Assembly: GCF_016464305.1 (NCBI RefSeq)
Contig: NZ_JAEIOJ010000002.1
Location: 248,001 to 312,000, forward strand
From: Umezawaea beigongshangensis
GTDB lineage: Bacteria > Actinomycetota > Actinomycetes > Mycobacteriales > Pseudonocardiaceae
DNA length: 64,000 nucleotides
Direction of reading: 5' to 3'
The notes under the pieces: generated by a model
The model's input: the letters and a program-made list of their open reading frames with translations, nothing else
What the model was told of the DNA's origin: nothing
The model's database searches: none
Part shown: piece after piece, positions 12,398 through 20,872 of the stretch
How the letters are laid out: each line of letters begins with the position of its first letter
Numbering within the stretch: the stretch's first letter is position 1
Position numbers and translations under genes: made by a program

Positions 12398-13078
12398 TCA
12401 GCCGTCCCTGCCCTGCCAGGTGCTGACGCACACCTCGTTGCCCTCGGCGTCGGCGAGGACCCAGAAGGCCGGGGCGTGCGCGTCCGACCGCAGGACGCCC
12501 CCGGCGGCGAGCGCGGCCCGCACCCGGCTCGGGGCCTCGTCGTGCGGGACCGACAGGTCCAGGTGGACGCGGTTGCGCTGGGGCCGCGTCCCGGTCATCT
12601 GCTGGAACCAGACGGCCGGGCCGCGGCCGAGCGGGTCGATCAGGCCCGCGTGGGGGTGGGCGCTCTCGTCGGCGTAGCCGGTGACCGCCCTCCAGAACGG
12701 CCGGACCGCCCCGATGTCGGAGGCATCGACCGCGATCTCCGGTGCCTGCAGCGCTGCCCCGCTCTCCGTCCGCAGCCCCAGGTCGGCGACCACCGCCGAT
12801 GCCGAGAGCGCGAGGGCGACGTCCCGCGCCGTCACCGCGCCCGCCGCGAACGTCCGCACGGTCAGCACCACGCCGTCCCGGCGCAGGTCCACCCGCAGGT
12901 GCTCGTCGGCGTCGTCACCGGCGTCGGCGACGACCCGCGCGGCGACCTCGGCCGCCTGCACCAGCGAACCGACCCCGACGCACGCGCACAGCGCCCCCAG
13001 CACCAGCCGCCACCCCGCGTCGCCCACCGCGTCCTGCGCCTCGGTTCCGCGCAGCGCCCCACCCGTCTCCACGTCCAT
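12398..13078 (-). CDS. Pterin-dehydratase-like and VOC domain fusion
   Basis: A 226-residue protein. Residues about 20-105 resemble the pterin-4a-carbinolamine dehydratase fold (VAARVVADAGDDADEHLRVD, then GAVTARDVALALSASAVVAD). Residues 110-225 are a VOC module (IGAVRPFWRAVTGYADES, PAVWFQQM, NRVHLDLSVPHDEA, FWVLADAEGNEVC). The catalytic histidine pair of true dehydratases is not evident, so the first domain may be structural. The gene is convergent with the antiporter gene (nine-base gap) and lies just downstream of the NmrA-like gene. Confidence 0.8.
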   Translation of the reverse strand: MDVETGGALRGTEAQDAVGDAGWRLVLGALCACVGVGSLVQAAEVAARVVADAGDDADEHLRVDLRRDGVVLTVRTFAAGAVTARDVALALSASAVVADLGLRTESGAALQAPEIAVDASDIGAVRPFWRAVTGYADESAHPHAGLIDPLGRGPAVWFQQMTGTRPQRNRVHLDLSVPHDEAPSRVRAALAAGGVLRSDAHAPAFWVLADAEGNEVCVSTWQGRDG

Positions 13079-13108
13079 CCCGTGATCGTGGCACCCACCA
13101 CCGACGGT

Positions 13109-13912
13109 TCAGCGCGCCGCCGCGACCGCGACGCGCAGCGGGTCGCGCGCCGGGCGGGTGAGCAGGCGGGCGAGGTCGCCGCCGGTGCCGGCCAGGAACC
13201 CGCCCGCCACCGCGGAGCAGATCCCCAGCAGCATCGGCGGCTGGAAGGGCAGCAGGCCCGCTCCGTCGAGCCCGGCCCGCCACCGGGCCAGCGAGACAGG
13301 CAGGTACGGCACGGCGAGTTCCGCGGCCAGGTCGGCCGCCGTGATCGCGGTCGGTCCGACCAGTTCCAGGGTGCTGCCCCGGTGCGACTCCGGGTCGGCC
13401 GCCACGGCCACGGCCGCGTCGGCGAGGTCCTCCCTGGCGACGGCGGCCACGGCCCCGTCCCCCAGTGGCGTGGCGATCACCCCGTCGGCCGGCGCGGCGA
13501 GCTGACCGATCAGCTCCGCGTAGAGCCCGTTGCGCAGGACCGTCCAGTGCAGCGAGCTGGCGCGCAGCCGCCGCTCGGTCCAGCGGTGGGCCAGGGCGAA
13601 GGGCAGGTGGTCGCCCGCGGCGGTCAGACTCGTGTAGACGACGTGCTCCACACCGGCCCGCTCCGCGGCGGTGATCACCGCGTCGTGGCGGGCGATCACC
13701 ACGTCGTCCTCGCCGTAGCCCGCCGACACGAGGACCAGGGTCCGCACCCCGGTCAGGTCCGCGGTGGCGGGGTCGTCGAAGTCCAGCGACCGTCCCGCCG
13801 CGCCGAAGCGGTCCGGGGTGCGGCTGCCGGCGAGCGGGGCGAGGCCCCGTCGCGTCAGACCGGCGTGGACGAGCGAGCCGAGGTGCCCGGAGGCACCGGT
13901 GACGAGCAGCAT
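13109..13912 (-). CDS. NmrA-type NAD(P)H-binding oxidoreductase (QOR2-like)
   Basis: A 267-residue atypical SDR. The Rossmann start is MLLVTGASGHLGSLVHAGLT, followed by an NmrA-like course: TLVLVSAGYGEDDVVIARHD, VEHVVYTSLTAAGD, WTVLRNGLYAELI. This resembles YtfG/QOR2-type quinone reductases. It is divergent from an HxlR regulator gene; the same pairing is known for qor2-qorR in Corynebacterium, so a role in quinone or electrophile detoxification with NADPH is likely. Confidence 0.87.
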   Translation of the reverse strand: MLLVTGASGHLGSLVHAGLTRRGLAPLAGSRTPDRFGAAGRSLDFDDPATADLTGVRTLVLVSAGYGEDDVVIARHDAVITAAERAGVEHVVYTSLTAAGDHLPFALAHRWTERRLRASSLHWTVLRNGLYAELIGQLAAPADGVIATPLGDGAVAAVAREDLADAAVAVAADPESHRGSTLELVGPTAITAADLAAELAVPYLPVSLARWRAGLDGAGLLPFQPPMLLGICSAVAGGFLAGTGGDLARLLTRPARDPLRVAVAAAR

Positions 13913-13994
13913 GCGGGGAGTCCTTCGCGTGGCCGTGATCGGGAACTACCCTCATCCTCCGAAGGCCGCTCACCAGCCACAAGGAGGCACTTCC

Positions 13995-14408
13995 GTGTCA
14001 GCAGGGCACACCGGGGTAACCCCCCTGCCCGCGCCGTGCGGGCTGCCGGAGCACCCCGACTGCGGAATCCGCGACGTCCTGGACCGCATCGGCGACCGCT
14101 GGTCGGTCCTGGCGATCGTCGAGCTGACCGCCGGCACCCGGCGCTTCCGGCAGGTGCAGCGCGGCGTCCACGGCATCTCCCAGCGGATGCTCACGCTGAC
14201 CCTGCGCCGCCTGGAGCGCGACGGCCTGGTGCTGCGCACCGCGTACCCGACCGTGCCGGTGAGCGTGACCTACGAGCTGACCGACCGGGGCCGGAGCCTC
14301 GCCGCGCTGATCGGGCAGCTCGCGGACTGGTCGCTGGCCAACCGGGACGGCGTCGCGGAGTCGCGCCGCCGGTACGACGCCGACGGCCCCGGCTCCGGCG
14401 TCTCCTGA
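13995..14408 (+). CDS. HxlR-family winged-helix regulator
   Basis: A 137-residue protein from GTG 13995, seven bases after AGGAGG. The HxlR core is clear: CGIRDVLDRIGDRWSVLAIV, TRRFRQVQRGVHGISQRML, LRRLERDGLVLRTAYPTVPV. Two cysteines stand near the N-terminus (about 15 and 23) in the region where HxlR redox sensors such as QorR and YodB carry their reactive thiol. It probably represses the divergent NmrA-type reductase and itself and is released by quinones or diamide-type stress; this is inferred from family and arrangement. Confidence 0.9.
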   Translation: MSAGHTGVTPLPAPCGLPEHPDCGIRDVLDRIGDRWSVLAIVELTAGTRRFRQVQRGVHGISQRMLTLTLRRLERDGLVLRTAYPTVPVSVTYELTDRGRSLAALIGQLADWSLANRDGVAESRRRYDADGPGSGVS

Positions 14409-14601
14409 GCCGCTCGGTCGTCCTCGGCGAGCAGGTGCCACGATCTGGCAGTTCCGCCGGGCGAGCTCGGCCAGCCGCACCTCCCGCAGGAAGCCTCCCG
14501 GCCCGCGCCGGACCGGCCTCACCACGACGCCACCCGCGCCCGTGCGGCCCGGTCGTCCGGCGCGGTCGTCAGGACTCGTCCACCCCGGAACCGGACGCCA
14601 A

Positions 14602-14886
14602 TCACGTCGCGGAGAGGAACTCCTCGCCACAACCCCGGCACCGGAGGAAGCGCGACGACGCCGGTGCGGCGACGCCCGCGAGAGCGGGACCGATCGAGAT
14701 GTCGTAGGACGCGCAGTGCGGGCACGGGTAGGCCACGAACACGTGGTCGCACCGGTAGCACTCCCACGGACCGCTGCCGAACAGGTCGACGGCGTCGTGC
14801 GCCGTGAGGACGTCGCACCCGGTGTCGGCGTGCAGCACGGCGTTCGATCCGCATCCGGCACAGCGCAGTCCTCGTTCGTGAGCCAA
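14602..14886 (-). CDS. Small multi-zinc-ribbon protein
   Basis: A 94-residue protein. No ATG or GTG fits; the start is taken as TTG 14886, six bases after AAGGAG. The sequence has four paired-cysteine knuckles: CAGC near residue 9, CYRC near 43, CPHC near 53 and CRGC near 84. The first may pair with the second and the third with the fourth to form two zinc ribbons or rubredoxin-like sites. It reads as soluble and cytoplasmic. The function is unknown; such proteins often bind RNA or carry electrons. The 14409-14601 gap between it and the HxlR gene shows nothing else. Confidence 0.65.
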   Translation of the reverse strand: MAHERGLRCAGCGSNAVLHADTGCDVLTAHDAVDLFGSGPWECYRCDHVFVAYPCPHCASYDISIGPALAGVAAPASSRFLRCRGCGEEFLSAT

Positions 14887-15076
14887 CTGGGTCTCCTTCG
14901 GCGCATGGGCGAGCGTGCCGCCGGAGGTCGTCCGGGCGTCTCGCCGAGTTACGAAGTGTCTACTCTCGGTGTGCTCCCGACCCAAGAGCACACTGCCGTG
15001 AAGCACCCGTTCGTGTGATGGTGGTGCAGGTGCACGTGCACCGGGTGAGCTCGGCGGATCTCGTGCCGGGCACGGA

Positions 15077-15718
15077 TCAGCGCGGGCGGTCCGCGAGCTC
15101 GCTCCGGTAGATCTGCAACCGCAGGTCACGGGCCCTGGTCATGTGCGCGCGGGCGAGAGCTGCCGCCCGCTCGCCGTCGCGGTCGCGGATGGCGGCCACG
15201 ATCTCGTCGTGCTCGCGCTGCGCCTCCTCCCAGCGCCCCGCCACCGCCAGCGTCGTGGCCGGGTAGCGGGTGAGGTGGTTGTTCAACCGGCTGAGCAGGT
15301 CGACCACCGTGCCGTTGTGGCCGGCGGCCCACACGGCCTCGTGCACCGCGCGGTTGGCCTCGGCCATGGCCCGCGGATCGCAGACCGGCGTCGCGGCCAT
15401 CGCCTCGGTGGCCGCGCGCAGCCGCACCAGGTCCAGCTCGGTGTGCCGCTCGGCGGCGGCGCTGGCGGCGGTGGCCTCCAGCGCGATGCGGACCTCGTAG
15501 ATCTCCAGGATCTCCTCGGGGCTGCGGGTGCGCACCCGCATCCCGCGGTCGCCGCGCTCGACCAGGCCGTCCTGCTCCAGGCGGCGCAGCGCCTCCCGGA
15601 CGGGGGTGCGGCTCACGCCGTAGCGCTCGGCCAGCACGACCTCGACCAGCGGCGCTCCGGCGTCGAACGTCCCCGCGACGATCTCCGAGCGCAACCGGTC
15701 GTAGACCTCCGTGAGCAC
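15077..15718 (-). CDS. GntR-family regulator, FCD subfamily
   Basis: A 213-residue regulator from GTG 15718. The winged helix covers residues 5-70 (LVEVVLAERYGVSRTPVREA, LRRLEQDGLVERG). The FCD domain (75-205) shows metal-type ligands in EANRAVHEAVWAAGHNGTVV and REHDEIVAAIRDRD. No catabolic gene lies next to it on this strand, so its target is uncertain; it is divergent from the copper-storage protein gene. The gap between the two genes (15719-15957) holds the latter's promoter. Confidence 0.9.
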   Translation of the reverse strand: MLTEVYDRLRSEIVAGTFDAGAPLVEVVLAERYGVSRTPVREALRRLEQDGLVERGDRGMRVRTRSPEEILEIYEVRIALEATAASAAAERHTELDLVRLRAATEAMAATPVCDPRAMAEANRAVHEAVWAAGHNGTVVDLLSRLNNHLTRYPATTLAVAGRWEEAQREHDEIVAAIRDRDGERAAALARAHMTRARDLRLQIYRSELADRPR

Positions 15719-15880
15719 GTCTCCCCCGCATCGCCGTCGTGCCGGTGTCGGAGCGTACCCCGGTGTGCGGTCGTGCCGTGCGCACCGCGGAACCGGCGAC
15801 GGGCGACGTCGGGGCGGGCACGACGACCGGCTTCCCGCGGGATCGGCAACCCGGTCCCCGACCGGGCGATCGGCGCGGGC

Positions 15881-15905
15881 GGTTCGCGGCGGATGCGCCG
15901 GGTAT
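15881..15905 (+). promoter_or_regulatory. SigB-like promoter for the copper-storage protein
   Basis: GGTT, 15 bases, GGGTAT, an exact match to GNNT-N14-16-GGGTAY. The -10 box ends 52 bases before the GTG at 15958. Confidence 0.55.
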
Positions 15906-15957
15906 CCGGGGTGCGCCCGTCCGGGGAACCCGGAGCACGCCGATCTCAGGAGCACCC

Positions 15958-16365
15958 GTGACCCGAGCCGTGGAGATGCTGCGCGCCGCGCCGACCAGGA
16001 CCGACGTGGACGAGGCGGTGCTGGCCGAGTGCATCGCGGCCTGCGTGGAGTGCGCTCAGGTCTGCACGGCCTGCGCGGACGCCTGTCTGGGCGAGGACGG
16101 GGTCGCCGATCTGGTCACGTGCGTCCGCACCGACCTGGACTGCGCCGACGTGTGCGCGGCGACGGCGAGCGTGCTGTCGCGGCAGACCGCCTACGACGCC
16201 GAGGTCTCCCGGATGGTGCTCGAAGCGTGCGCCACGGCGTGCGGCGCGTGCGCGCAGGAGTGCGCGCAGCACGCGGAGGTGCACGAGCACTGCCGGATCT
16301 GCGCGGAGGCGTGCCGCCGGTGCGAACGGGCGTGCCGGGAACTGCTCACCGCCATCGGTGGCTGA
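15958..16365 (+). CDS. Four-helix-bundle copper-storage protein (Csp, DUF326)
   Basis: A 135-residue protein from GTG 15958, five bases after CAGGAG. Cysteines are spaced along helices as in Csp proteins: CIAACVECAQVCTACADAC, CVRTDLDCADVC, CATACGACAQEC and HCRICAEACRRCERAC. In this family the thiols line the core of a four-helix bundle and hold many Cu(I) ions. No Tat or Sec signal is present, so this is the cytosolic type. It is likely induced by metal or general stress through the SigB-like promoter upstream. A strong hairpin terminator follows the stop. Confidence 0.92.
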   Translation: MTRAVEMLRAAPTRTDVDEAVLAECIAACVECAQVCTACADACLGEDGVADLVTCVRTDLDCADVCAATASVLSRQTAYDAEVSRMVLEACATACGACAQECAQHAEVHEHCRICAEACRRCERACRELLTAIGG

Positions 16366-16410
16366 CGCGGTCTCGTCTCCCCCGCTGGCGCGTGGCGCGA
16401 CGAGACCGCG
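16366..16410. terminator. Bidirectional hairpin terminator
   Basis: CGCGGTCTCGTC pairs perfectly with GACGAGACCGCG across a 21-base loop that can itself fold. It begins at the stop of the copper-protein gene and ends ten bases before the end of lsr2, serving both convergent genes. Confidence 0.75.
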
Positions 16411-16419
16411 CCACGTCCG

Positions 16420-16773
16420 TCAGTGCGCTGCCTCGAACGCCTCGATGACGCTCGCCGGAATGCGTCCGCGGTCGGAGAGTTCGTGGCCGTTGGCCTTCGC
16501 CCACTCGCGGATTGCCCTGGTCTGCTCCTTCGAGCGACCTTCCCCCGCCGCCCGGCCGGATGCCGCCGGACGGCCACCCTTCTTCGCCCGGCCACCCGTG
16601 CGACGGGCGTGGGCGACGAACTCGGCCAGCGAATCACGCAGCCGAGCGCTGTTCTGCTCGCCCAGGTCGATTTCGTAGGTCACGCCGTCGAGAGCGAACG
16701 TTACCGTTTCGATGCTGCCACCTGCACTGCCGTCCAGGTCGTCGACGAGCTGGACGATGACTTGCTGCGCCAT
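16420..16773 (-). CDS. lsr2: Nucleoid-associated protein Lsr2
   Basis: A 117-residue protein, typical Lsr2 length. The N-terminal dimerisation half reads [20 protein letters not shown] and [20 protein letters not shown]; the C-terminal DNA-binding half has [20 protein letters not shown] with the AT-hook-like RGR. Lsr2 binds the minor groove of AT-rich DNA and silences horizontally acquired genes. The start ATG 16773 follows GAGG. Actinomycetes usually carry two or more paralogues. Confidence 0.97.
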   Translation of the reverse strand: MAQQVIVQLVDDLDGSAGGSIETVTFALDGVTYEIDLGEQNSARLRDSLAEFVAHARRTGGRAKKGGRPAASGRAAGEGRSKEQTRAIREWAKANGHELSDRGRIPASVIEAFEAAH

Positions 16774-17283
16774 GGAGAAACCTCACGAGGGGTCGAATGA
16801 TTGCCGGTGCCGAAGCGGTGACGAGGCCACAGTAAACCATTCGCGAAAGCAGCGCTGTCAATCACAGTTCCGTTCGAGTCTCCGTGTCGCGATCTGCCGG
16901 GGCCGCGCGGGGCGCTCGCCCCGCGGAAACGGCACGGCTACAATCCGCACATTGCTTCTCACCTACCGGGATTCGTGGCCGCAGGATTGTGATCCTGCCG
17001 GGGGAAACTCATCCCCGGTCGGGTGAGCGACGATGTCGGAGAACGTGCGCACGATCACGGTGGACCGGACGGCGCGGGCCACGGAGCGACGTCACCCACG
17101 ATCGTGGCCGGGTCCTGCCGCCCCACCACCGCGCCGGACGCTGATCGTCCGGTCGCGAGCGCGGCGGAAACCGGTCGTGCTCGCACGGCGCGGCGAGTAG
17201 CGTGGTCCGCCGCCGATCTTCGACGAACGGGCGGGCGTCCGGGCGGGAGACGGCTCCCCCTCCCCGCGCCCTCCGAGGAACCC
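16774..17283. other. 510-base gene-free stretch: lsr2 promoter region and exporter leader
   Basis: Towards lsr2 there is TTGACA (complement of 16856-16861) with TTTACT 19 bases further (16831-16836), a fair promoter. Towards the exporter there is a TACAAT hexamer at 16939-16944 without a good -35, and a hairpin GCAGGAT-TGTG-ATCCTGC at 16981-16998. An open frame extends the exporter upstream to 17023 but its sequence is not transporter-like. No RNA gene was recognised. Confidence 0.5.
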
Positions 17284-18510
17284 GTGTCTCCCGCACGACT
17301 GCTGCTGGACGTCCGCCCGCTGCGCGAATCGCCGCACTTCCGGCGGCTGTGGGTGGGCACCGCCCTGTCCGCGCTCGGCTCCCAGATGACCGCCTTCGCG
17401 GTGGCCCTCCAGGTCTACACCCTCACGCGCTCCTCGCTCGCCGTCGGCGGGGTGGGTCTCGCGATGGCGCTCCCGGCGGTGCTGTTCGGCCTGCTCGGCG
17501 GTTCGATCGCCGACGCCTTCGACCGGCGCTCCCTGGTCCTGCTCTGCAGCGGCCTGGCCGCCGTCGTGTCGGGTGCGTTCGCGGTGCAGGCGTTCGCGGG
17601 ACTGGACCGGGTGTGGCCGCTGTACTGCCTGGTGGTGGCCCAGTCGCTGATCAGCTCGGTCAACGCGCCAGCGCGGCGGACCTTCCTGCCGCGGCTGCTG
17701 CGGGCCGACCAGCTCCCGGCCGGGACGGCGCTCACGCTCCTCGCCTGGCACGCCAGCACGGTCGTCGGCCCCGCGCTGGCCGGTGTGGTGGCCGCGACGT
17801 GGGGACTGCTGGCGTGCTACCTGGTCGACGTGCTCAGCTTCGCCGCCGCCCTGCACGGGATCGTGCGCCTGCCGCCGATGCCTCCCGAGGGCGGGGCCGT
17901 CCGTCCCGGACCACGCGCGGTCGGCGAGGCGCTGCGGCTGGTCCGCCGCACGCCGGTGCTGGCCGGCGCGTTCCTCGCCGACACCAGCGCGATGCTCCTG
18001 GGGATGCCCGTGGCGCTGTTCCCCGCTCTCAACGCCGAGCGCTTCGGCGGGTCCGAGCAGACCCTCGGTCTGCTCACCGCCGCGCCCGCCGTCGGCGGGG
18101 TGATCGCCGCCGCGCTGTCCGGTCCGGTGGGACGGGTGTCGCGCCAGGGCCGGGCGATGCTGGTCGCGGGTGCGCTGTGGGGCGTCGGCGTCGCCGGGTT
18201 CGGTCTCGCGCACGACCTCGCGCTCGCCCTGTTGCTGCTGGCCGTCGCGGGTGCGGCGGACGCCGTGTCCGTGGTGTTCCGCACGACGCTCGTGCAGCTC
18301 GCCACCCCCGACCGCCACCGGGGCAGGATCGCCGCGGCCGAGCACGTCGTCGGCGCGGGGTTCCCGCAGCTGGGGAACTTCCGCGCGGGTGCGGTGGCGT
18401 CGCTGACCTCGCCCGGCCTCAGCGCGGTGAGCGGGGGCGTGGCCACCGTCGTGGCGGCGGGACTGATCGGGCTCGCCCTCCCCGGCCTGGTCCGCCACCG
18501 CGCGCGCTGA
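17284..18510 (+). CDS. MFS exporter, EntS-like
   Basis: A 408-residue transporter from GTG 17284, three bases after GAGGAA. About ten to twelve hydrophobic helices are visible. The loop 2-3 signature of MFS proteins appears as GLLGGSIADAFDRRSLVLLC, and the N-terminal SPHFRRLWVGTALSALGSQM is typical of the MFS_3 (enterobactin exporter-like) family. It is likely a proton-driven exporter of a small hydrophobic compound. No siderophore genes are nearby to specify the substrate. Confidence 0.88.
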   Translation: MSPARLLLDVRPLRESPHFRRLWVGTALSALGSQMTAFAVALQVYTLTRSSLAVGGVGLAMALPAVLFGLLGGSIADAFDRRSLVLLCSGLAAVVSGAFAVQAFAGLDRVWPLYCLVVAQSLISSVNAPARRTFLPRLLRADQLPAGTALTLLAWHASTVVGPALAGVVAATWGLLACYLVDVLSFAAALHGIVRLPPMPPEGGAVRPGPRAVGEALRLVRRTPVLAGAFLADTSAMLLGMPVALFPALNAERFGGSEQTLGLLTAAPAVGGVIAAALSGPVGRVSRQGRAMLVAGALWGVGVAGFGLAHDLALALLLLAVAGAADAVSVVFRTTLVQLATPDRHRGRIAAAEHVVGAGFPQLGNFRAGAVASLTSPGLSAVSGGVATVVAAGLIGLALPGLVRHRAR

Positions 18511-18565
18511 TCGCGGCGTCCTCCCTCACCGCCACCACGTCGAGCACGCGTGCGACGATCGCGCC

Positions 18566-19174
18566 GTGGACTCGACGATCAGCCGCACCGGCGCGGTGGT
18601 GCTGGCGGCCTGTGCGGTGCTCGGCGCCTGCACGCCGCAAGCGCCCCCACCGGTCACCCCCACCAGCACCGCCGCCGACCCGTGTCCCTCCGGCGTGCTG
18701 CTCTCCGCGCCGTCCACCGAGGCCGCGTCGGGGGTGCGGGTGATGCGCCTGGAGATGATCAACTGCGGCACCCGGCCGTACACGGTGCGGGGCCATCCCT
18801 CCGTCCGCCTCCTGGACGCCGGCCGCGCGCCGCTGGAGGTGACGATCACTCCGGGGTCGTCGGGCATCTCGACGGTCGACTCCTTCGACGTCCCGCCCCG
18901 GCCCGTGGTGCTGCAGCCCGGTGAGCGGGCCGTCTCGGGACTGCTCTGGCGCAACACCAACACCGATCCGACGATCGAGCCCACCACGGGCGAGTTCCTG
19001 GACCTCGCGCCCGCCGACGGCGAGCCCCGCCAGGTCGTGCCGTCGGACGGGCCGGTCGACCTCGGCACGACCGGACGGCTGGGCGTGGCCCCGTGGAGCG
19101 CCGCGCCGAGGCGGGCCCGGACGGGCGACTCGCGGGTGGTCAGGCGCGGCCGGAGCGCAGGGTCAGCACGGTGA
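18566..19174 (+). CDS. DUF4232 lipoprotein
   Basis: A 202-residue protein with a lipoprotein signal: a hydrophobic stretch to residue 20 and the lipobox LGAC, giving a lipidated cysteine near position 22. A P/T-rich linker follows and then a DUF4232 domain (VMRLEMINCGTRPYTVRGHP, SVRLLDAGRAPLEVTI). It should be anchored on the outer face of the membrane; function unknown. The ribosome site is weak and the start GTG 18566 is uncertain. The last 35 bases overlap the end of the convergent metallophosphoesterase gene. Confidence 0.82.
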   Translation: MDSTISRTGAVVLAACAVLGACTPQAPPPVTPTSTAADPCPSGVLLSAPSTEAASGVRVMRLEMINCGTRPYTVRGHPSVRLLDAGRAPLEVTITPGSSGISTVDSFDVPPRPVVLQPGERAVSGLLWRNTNTDPTIEPTTGEFLDLAPADGEPRQVVPSDGPVDLGTTGRLGVAPWSAAPRRARTGDSRVVRRGRSAGSAR

Positions 19175-20276
19175 TCTCGCTGGGGGCGAAGACGCGCAGC
19201 GGCGGACCCCAGAACCCGGTTCCCCGGCTGGTGTAGAGCTGGGTGCGCTCCCCGTGGCGGCTCAGGCCCGACACCGAGGGCTGCTCCAGCCGCACGAGCA
19301 GGTGGAACGGCCAGATCTGCCCGCCGTGGGTGTGACCGGAGATCTGGAGGTCCACCCCGGCCGCTGCGGCGAGCGCCACCTGCCTCGGCTGGTGGGCCAG
19401 CAGCAGGACCGGCACGTCCGGGTCCGTCCCCGCGAGCGCGGCGGTCAGGTCCGTGCCGTGCCCCGCCAGGCCGGACGAGGTCCCGGTGGGGTCGTCGACC
19501 CCGGCCAGGACCAGCCGGTCGCCTCCCCGCTCGACCACGCGGTGCCGGTTGTGCAGGGTGTCCCAGCCCAGAGAGGCCATGTGCGCGAGCCAGCCGGGGG
19601 CGTCGGAGTAGTACTCGTGGTTGCCGGTGATGTAGAGCCGCGCCTCGGCGGCGCGCACGTCGCCCAGCGGGTCCACCTGGCCGCGCCTGCGCTCGACGCT
19701 CCCGTCTGCGAGGTCCCCGGCGTGGCACACCACGTCGGCCTCCAGCGCGTTCACCGCGTCGACCACGCGCCGCGACCAGCGGGTGCGGTCGATCGGCCCG
19801 AAGTGGGTGTCGGCGAGGACCACGACGCGCAGCCCGTCCAGGCCCGGTCCGAGCCGGGGCAGCACGACGTCGACGGCCCTGGTGCGCGGCAGGCGCATCG
19901 CCTCGGCGTGGCCGACGGCGACGAGCACGACGGCGACCGCCAGCACGGCGAGCGCGACGGCCCGCGACCGCAGCGGATCGTCCACCCCGGCGGCCAGCAG
20001 GACCAGCCGGAGCACGACCCCGAGCACGGACCAGCTGAACAGCACCCAGATCCCGCCGAGCAGGGCGTCGGCGACGTTCGCCGCCCGATCGGTCGCGCGC
20101 CCGCCGTGCCCGGTGATCATCAGGACGGGGAAGGCGAGGAACGCGCAGGCGAACACGACGGTGCCCGCCACGGCGACCGGGCGTGGCCAGTCCGCGGCGG
20201 CGACGAGCGTCCACCAGGGCAGGCCGAACAGCAGCACCAGCGTCACGGCGATCAGAGCAGGGCGCGCCAGGCGCAT
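19140..20276 (-). CDS. Membrane metallophosphoesterase (YkuE-like)
   Basis: A 378-residue protein with four hydrophobic helices in the first 125 residues, then a calcineurin-like phosphoesterase domain. Metal-site motifs in order are VVVLADTHFGP (D-x-H), VCHAGDLADGS (GDxxD), ITGNHEYYSD (GNHE), LLLAHQPRQ and QISGHTHGGQ (GHxH). The catalytic domain probably faces outside. YkuE-type enzymes act on cell-surface or lipid phosphoesters; the exact substrate is unknown. Confidence 0.93.
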   Translation of the reverse strand: MRLARPALIAVTLVLLFGLPWWTLVAAADWPRPVAVAGTVVFACAFLAFPVLMITGHGGRATDRAANVADALLGGIWVLFSWSVLGVVLRLVLLAAGVDDPLRSRAVALAVLAVAVVLVAVGHAEAMRLPRTRAVDVVLPRLGPGLDGLRVVVLADTHFGPIDRTRWSRRVVDAVNALEADVVCHAGDLADGSVERRRGQVDPLGDVRAAEARLYITGNHEYYSDAPGWLAHMASLGWDTLHNRHRVVERGGDRLVLAGVDDPTGTSSGLAGHGTDLTAALAGTDPDVPVLLLAHQPRQVALAAAAGVDLQISGHTHGGQIWPFHLLVRLEQPSVSGLSRHGERTQLYTSRGTGFWGPPLRVFAPSEITVLTLRSGRA

Positions 20277-20378
20277 GGACGGACCGGTCCTTCCGGGGAG
20301 GGGCGGCGAGTCGCCTCACCGCGTCCCCCGAACGTACAAGACGGGTGCCGCAGACCGTCGCCCTGATGCGGCTGAGGC

Positions 20379-20802
20379 GTGTCCTGCGCGCGGCTGCTGG
20401 CCGAGCGCGGCAGGTCCACCGGCGAGGCGGCACGTCTGCTGTCGGAGGTGCTGGAGTCCGTCCGGACCGACCTGTCGGTGCGCTCCCCGCACCTGCTCTC
20501 GGCCGCCGAGGCGGACCTGGTCCGCGCGGAACGGCCGGCCCGCCGTGGTCGCCGAGCGGTTCGCCCCCACGGCGACCGCCCACCCGGTGCGGGTGCGCTT
20601 CGGCGGGATGCTGCTGTCGGCGCTGGCCGGTGAGATCGCCGTCGGCAACGGCACACCCGCGATCCGCGCCGGGCACGCCCGGCTGGACGAGGCGTTCACC
20701 GGGTGGGCGGCCGAGGTGGAGGCCGAGGCGGCGGCGCGGCCGATCCCCGTGGGCGTGCAGTTCGGCGCCCTGCTGGCGACCGTCGCCGACCTCGTGACCT
20801 GA
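20379..20802 (+). pseudogene. Frameshifted gene of unknown family
   Basis: An N-terminal frame from GTG 20379 (CARLLAERGRSTGEAARLLS, then LLSAAEADLVRAERPA) and a C-terminal frame ending at 20802 (VVAERFAPTATAHPVRVRFG, then IPVGVQFGALLATVADLVT) have consistent high-GC codon use and join near 20530-20545 if one base is skipped. Together they would give about 140 residues. I do not recognise the family. It may be a real pseudogene or a sequencing error in a GC-rich run. It lies between the phosphoesterase start and the amidohydrolase gene. Confidence 0.45.
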
Positions 20803-20872
20803 ACGGGGCTGGCGCGCGGCGCGCGCGACGGCGATCGTGACGGGGAGCGGGGCGACGACGAGGGGGACGCTG

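Noticed and set aside
17023-17283. An 87-codon N-terminal extension of the MFS exporter
   Set aside because: The extension is not transporter-like, and GTG 17284 has a proper ribosome site and begins with the usual MFS N-terminus.
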